NCBI GenBank assembly: GCA_001797035.1
Contig: MGOE01000026.1
Coordinates: forward strand, 22,959-28,052
Origin: Chloroflexi bacterium RBG_16_72_14
GTDB taxonomy: Bacteria > Chloroflexota > Limnocylindria > Limnocylindrales > CSP1-4
Direction of reading: 5' to 3'
DNA: 5,094 bases
Shown: positions 5,057 to 5,094 of the stretch, in pieces
Layout: each line of letters starts with the position of its first letter
How positions within the stretch are numbered: position 1 is the stretch's first letter
Translations under genes and position numbers: made by a program
Notes under the pieces: model-generated
Told to the model about the DNA's origin: nothing
The model's input: the letters and a program-made list of their open reading frames with translations, nothing else
Database searches by the model: none

Positions 5057-5076
5057 CCCACAGCCCGTACCGTGGG
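5057..5076 (+). terminator. Weak hairpin after the secreted-protein gene
   Basis: CCCAC (5057-5061) pairs with GTGGG (5072-5076) around a 10-nt loop, 3 nt after the stop codon. The stem is short and no T-tract follows within the window. A terminator is possible but poorly supported. Confidence 0.2.
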
Positions 5077-5094
5077 GCCAGCCTGCGGGGTCCC

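Noticed and set aside
1..5094. tRNA, rRNA, CRISPR array, insertion sequence or attachment site
   Set aside because: None was seen on either strand: no regularly spaced short direct repeats, no transposase motifs, no tRNA-like arms. The Kelch periodicity is protein-coding.

Overview
The window is very GC-rich (roughly 70% by eye), densely coding, and uses GTG/TTG starts and purine-rich Shine-Dalgarno sites. The lineage cannot be fixed from 5 kb. The layout (an ECF sigma factor translationally coupled to a membrane protein with a short cytoplasmic N-terminus and a large extracytoplasmic beta-propeller, next to small Sec-secreted proteins of unknown family) fits an environmental high-GC bacterium such as a Chloroflexota member (Limnocylindria/Ellin6529-like) or an actinobacterium. 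This is inference.

Left part (1-2321): two divergent genes share a 137-bp intergenic region. On the minus strand (10-390) is a small zincin-type metallopeptidase-family protein with a complete HExxHxxGxxD motif. On the plus strand (528-2321) is a 597-residue protein with no signal peptide. It has an N-terminal 'LQ..AGNAAVSRLL' motif like that of many proteins linked to extracellular contractile injection systems (eCIS). It also has an M15-type peptidoglycan peptidase active site whose two halves (H215/D222 and D585/H588) are separated by an insertion of about 300 residues containing helical segments and a Gly/Ala/Pro linker. It is the most unusual gene in the window.

Middle (2322-2542): 221 bp without a gene. 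It ends in a tandem GGCGTCCCC repeat and a perfect 7-bp hairpin that abuts the Shine-Dalgarno site of the sigma factor gene.

Right part (2543-5053): a probable operon. A 184-residue ECF sigma factor (TTG start) overlaps by ATGA a 483-residue single-pass membrane protein, which has a short cytoplasmic helix-rich N-terminus (putative anti-sigma domain), one transmembrane helix, a Pro/Thr/Ser linker and seven Kelch repeats predicted outside the membrane. After 79 bp comes a 142-residue Sec-secreted protein with four cysteines. The simplest reading is a sigma/anti-sigma switch in which the outer Kelch propeller senses a ligand and releases the sigma factor. The secreted protein is a candidate output or ligand. 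No tRNA, rRNA, CRISPR array, insertion sequence or attachment site was seen.
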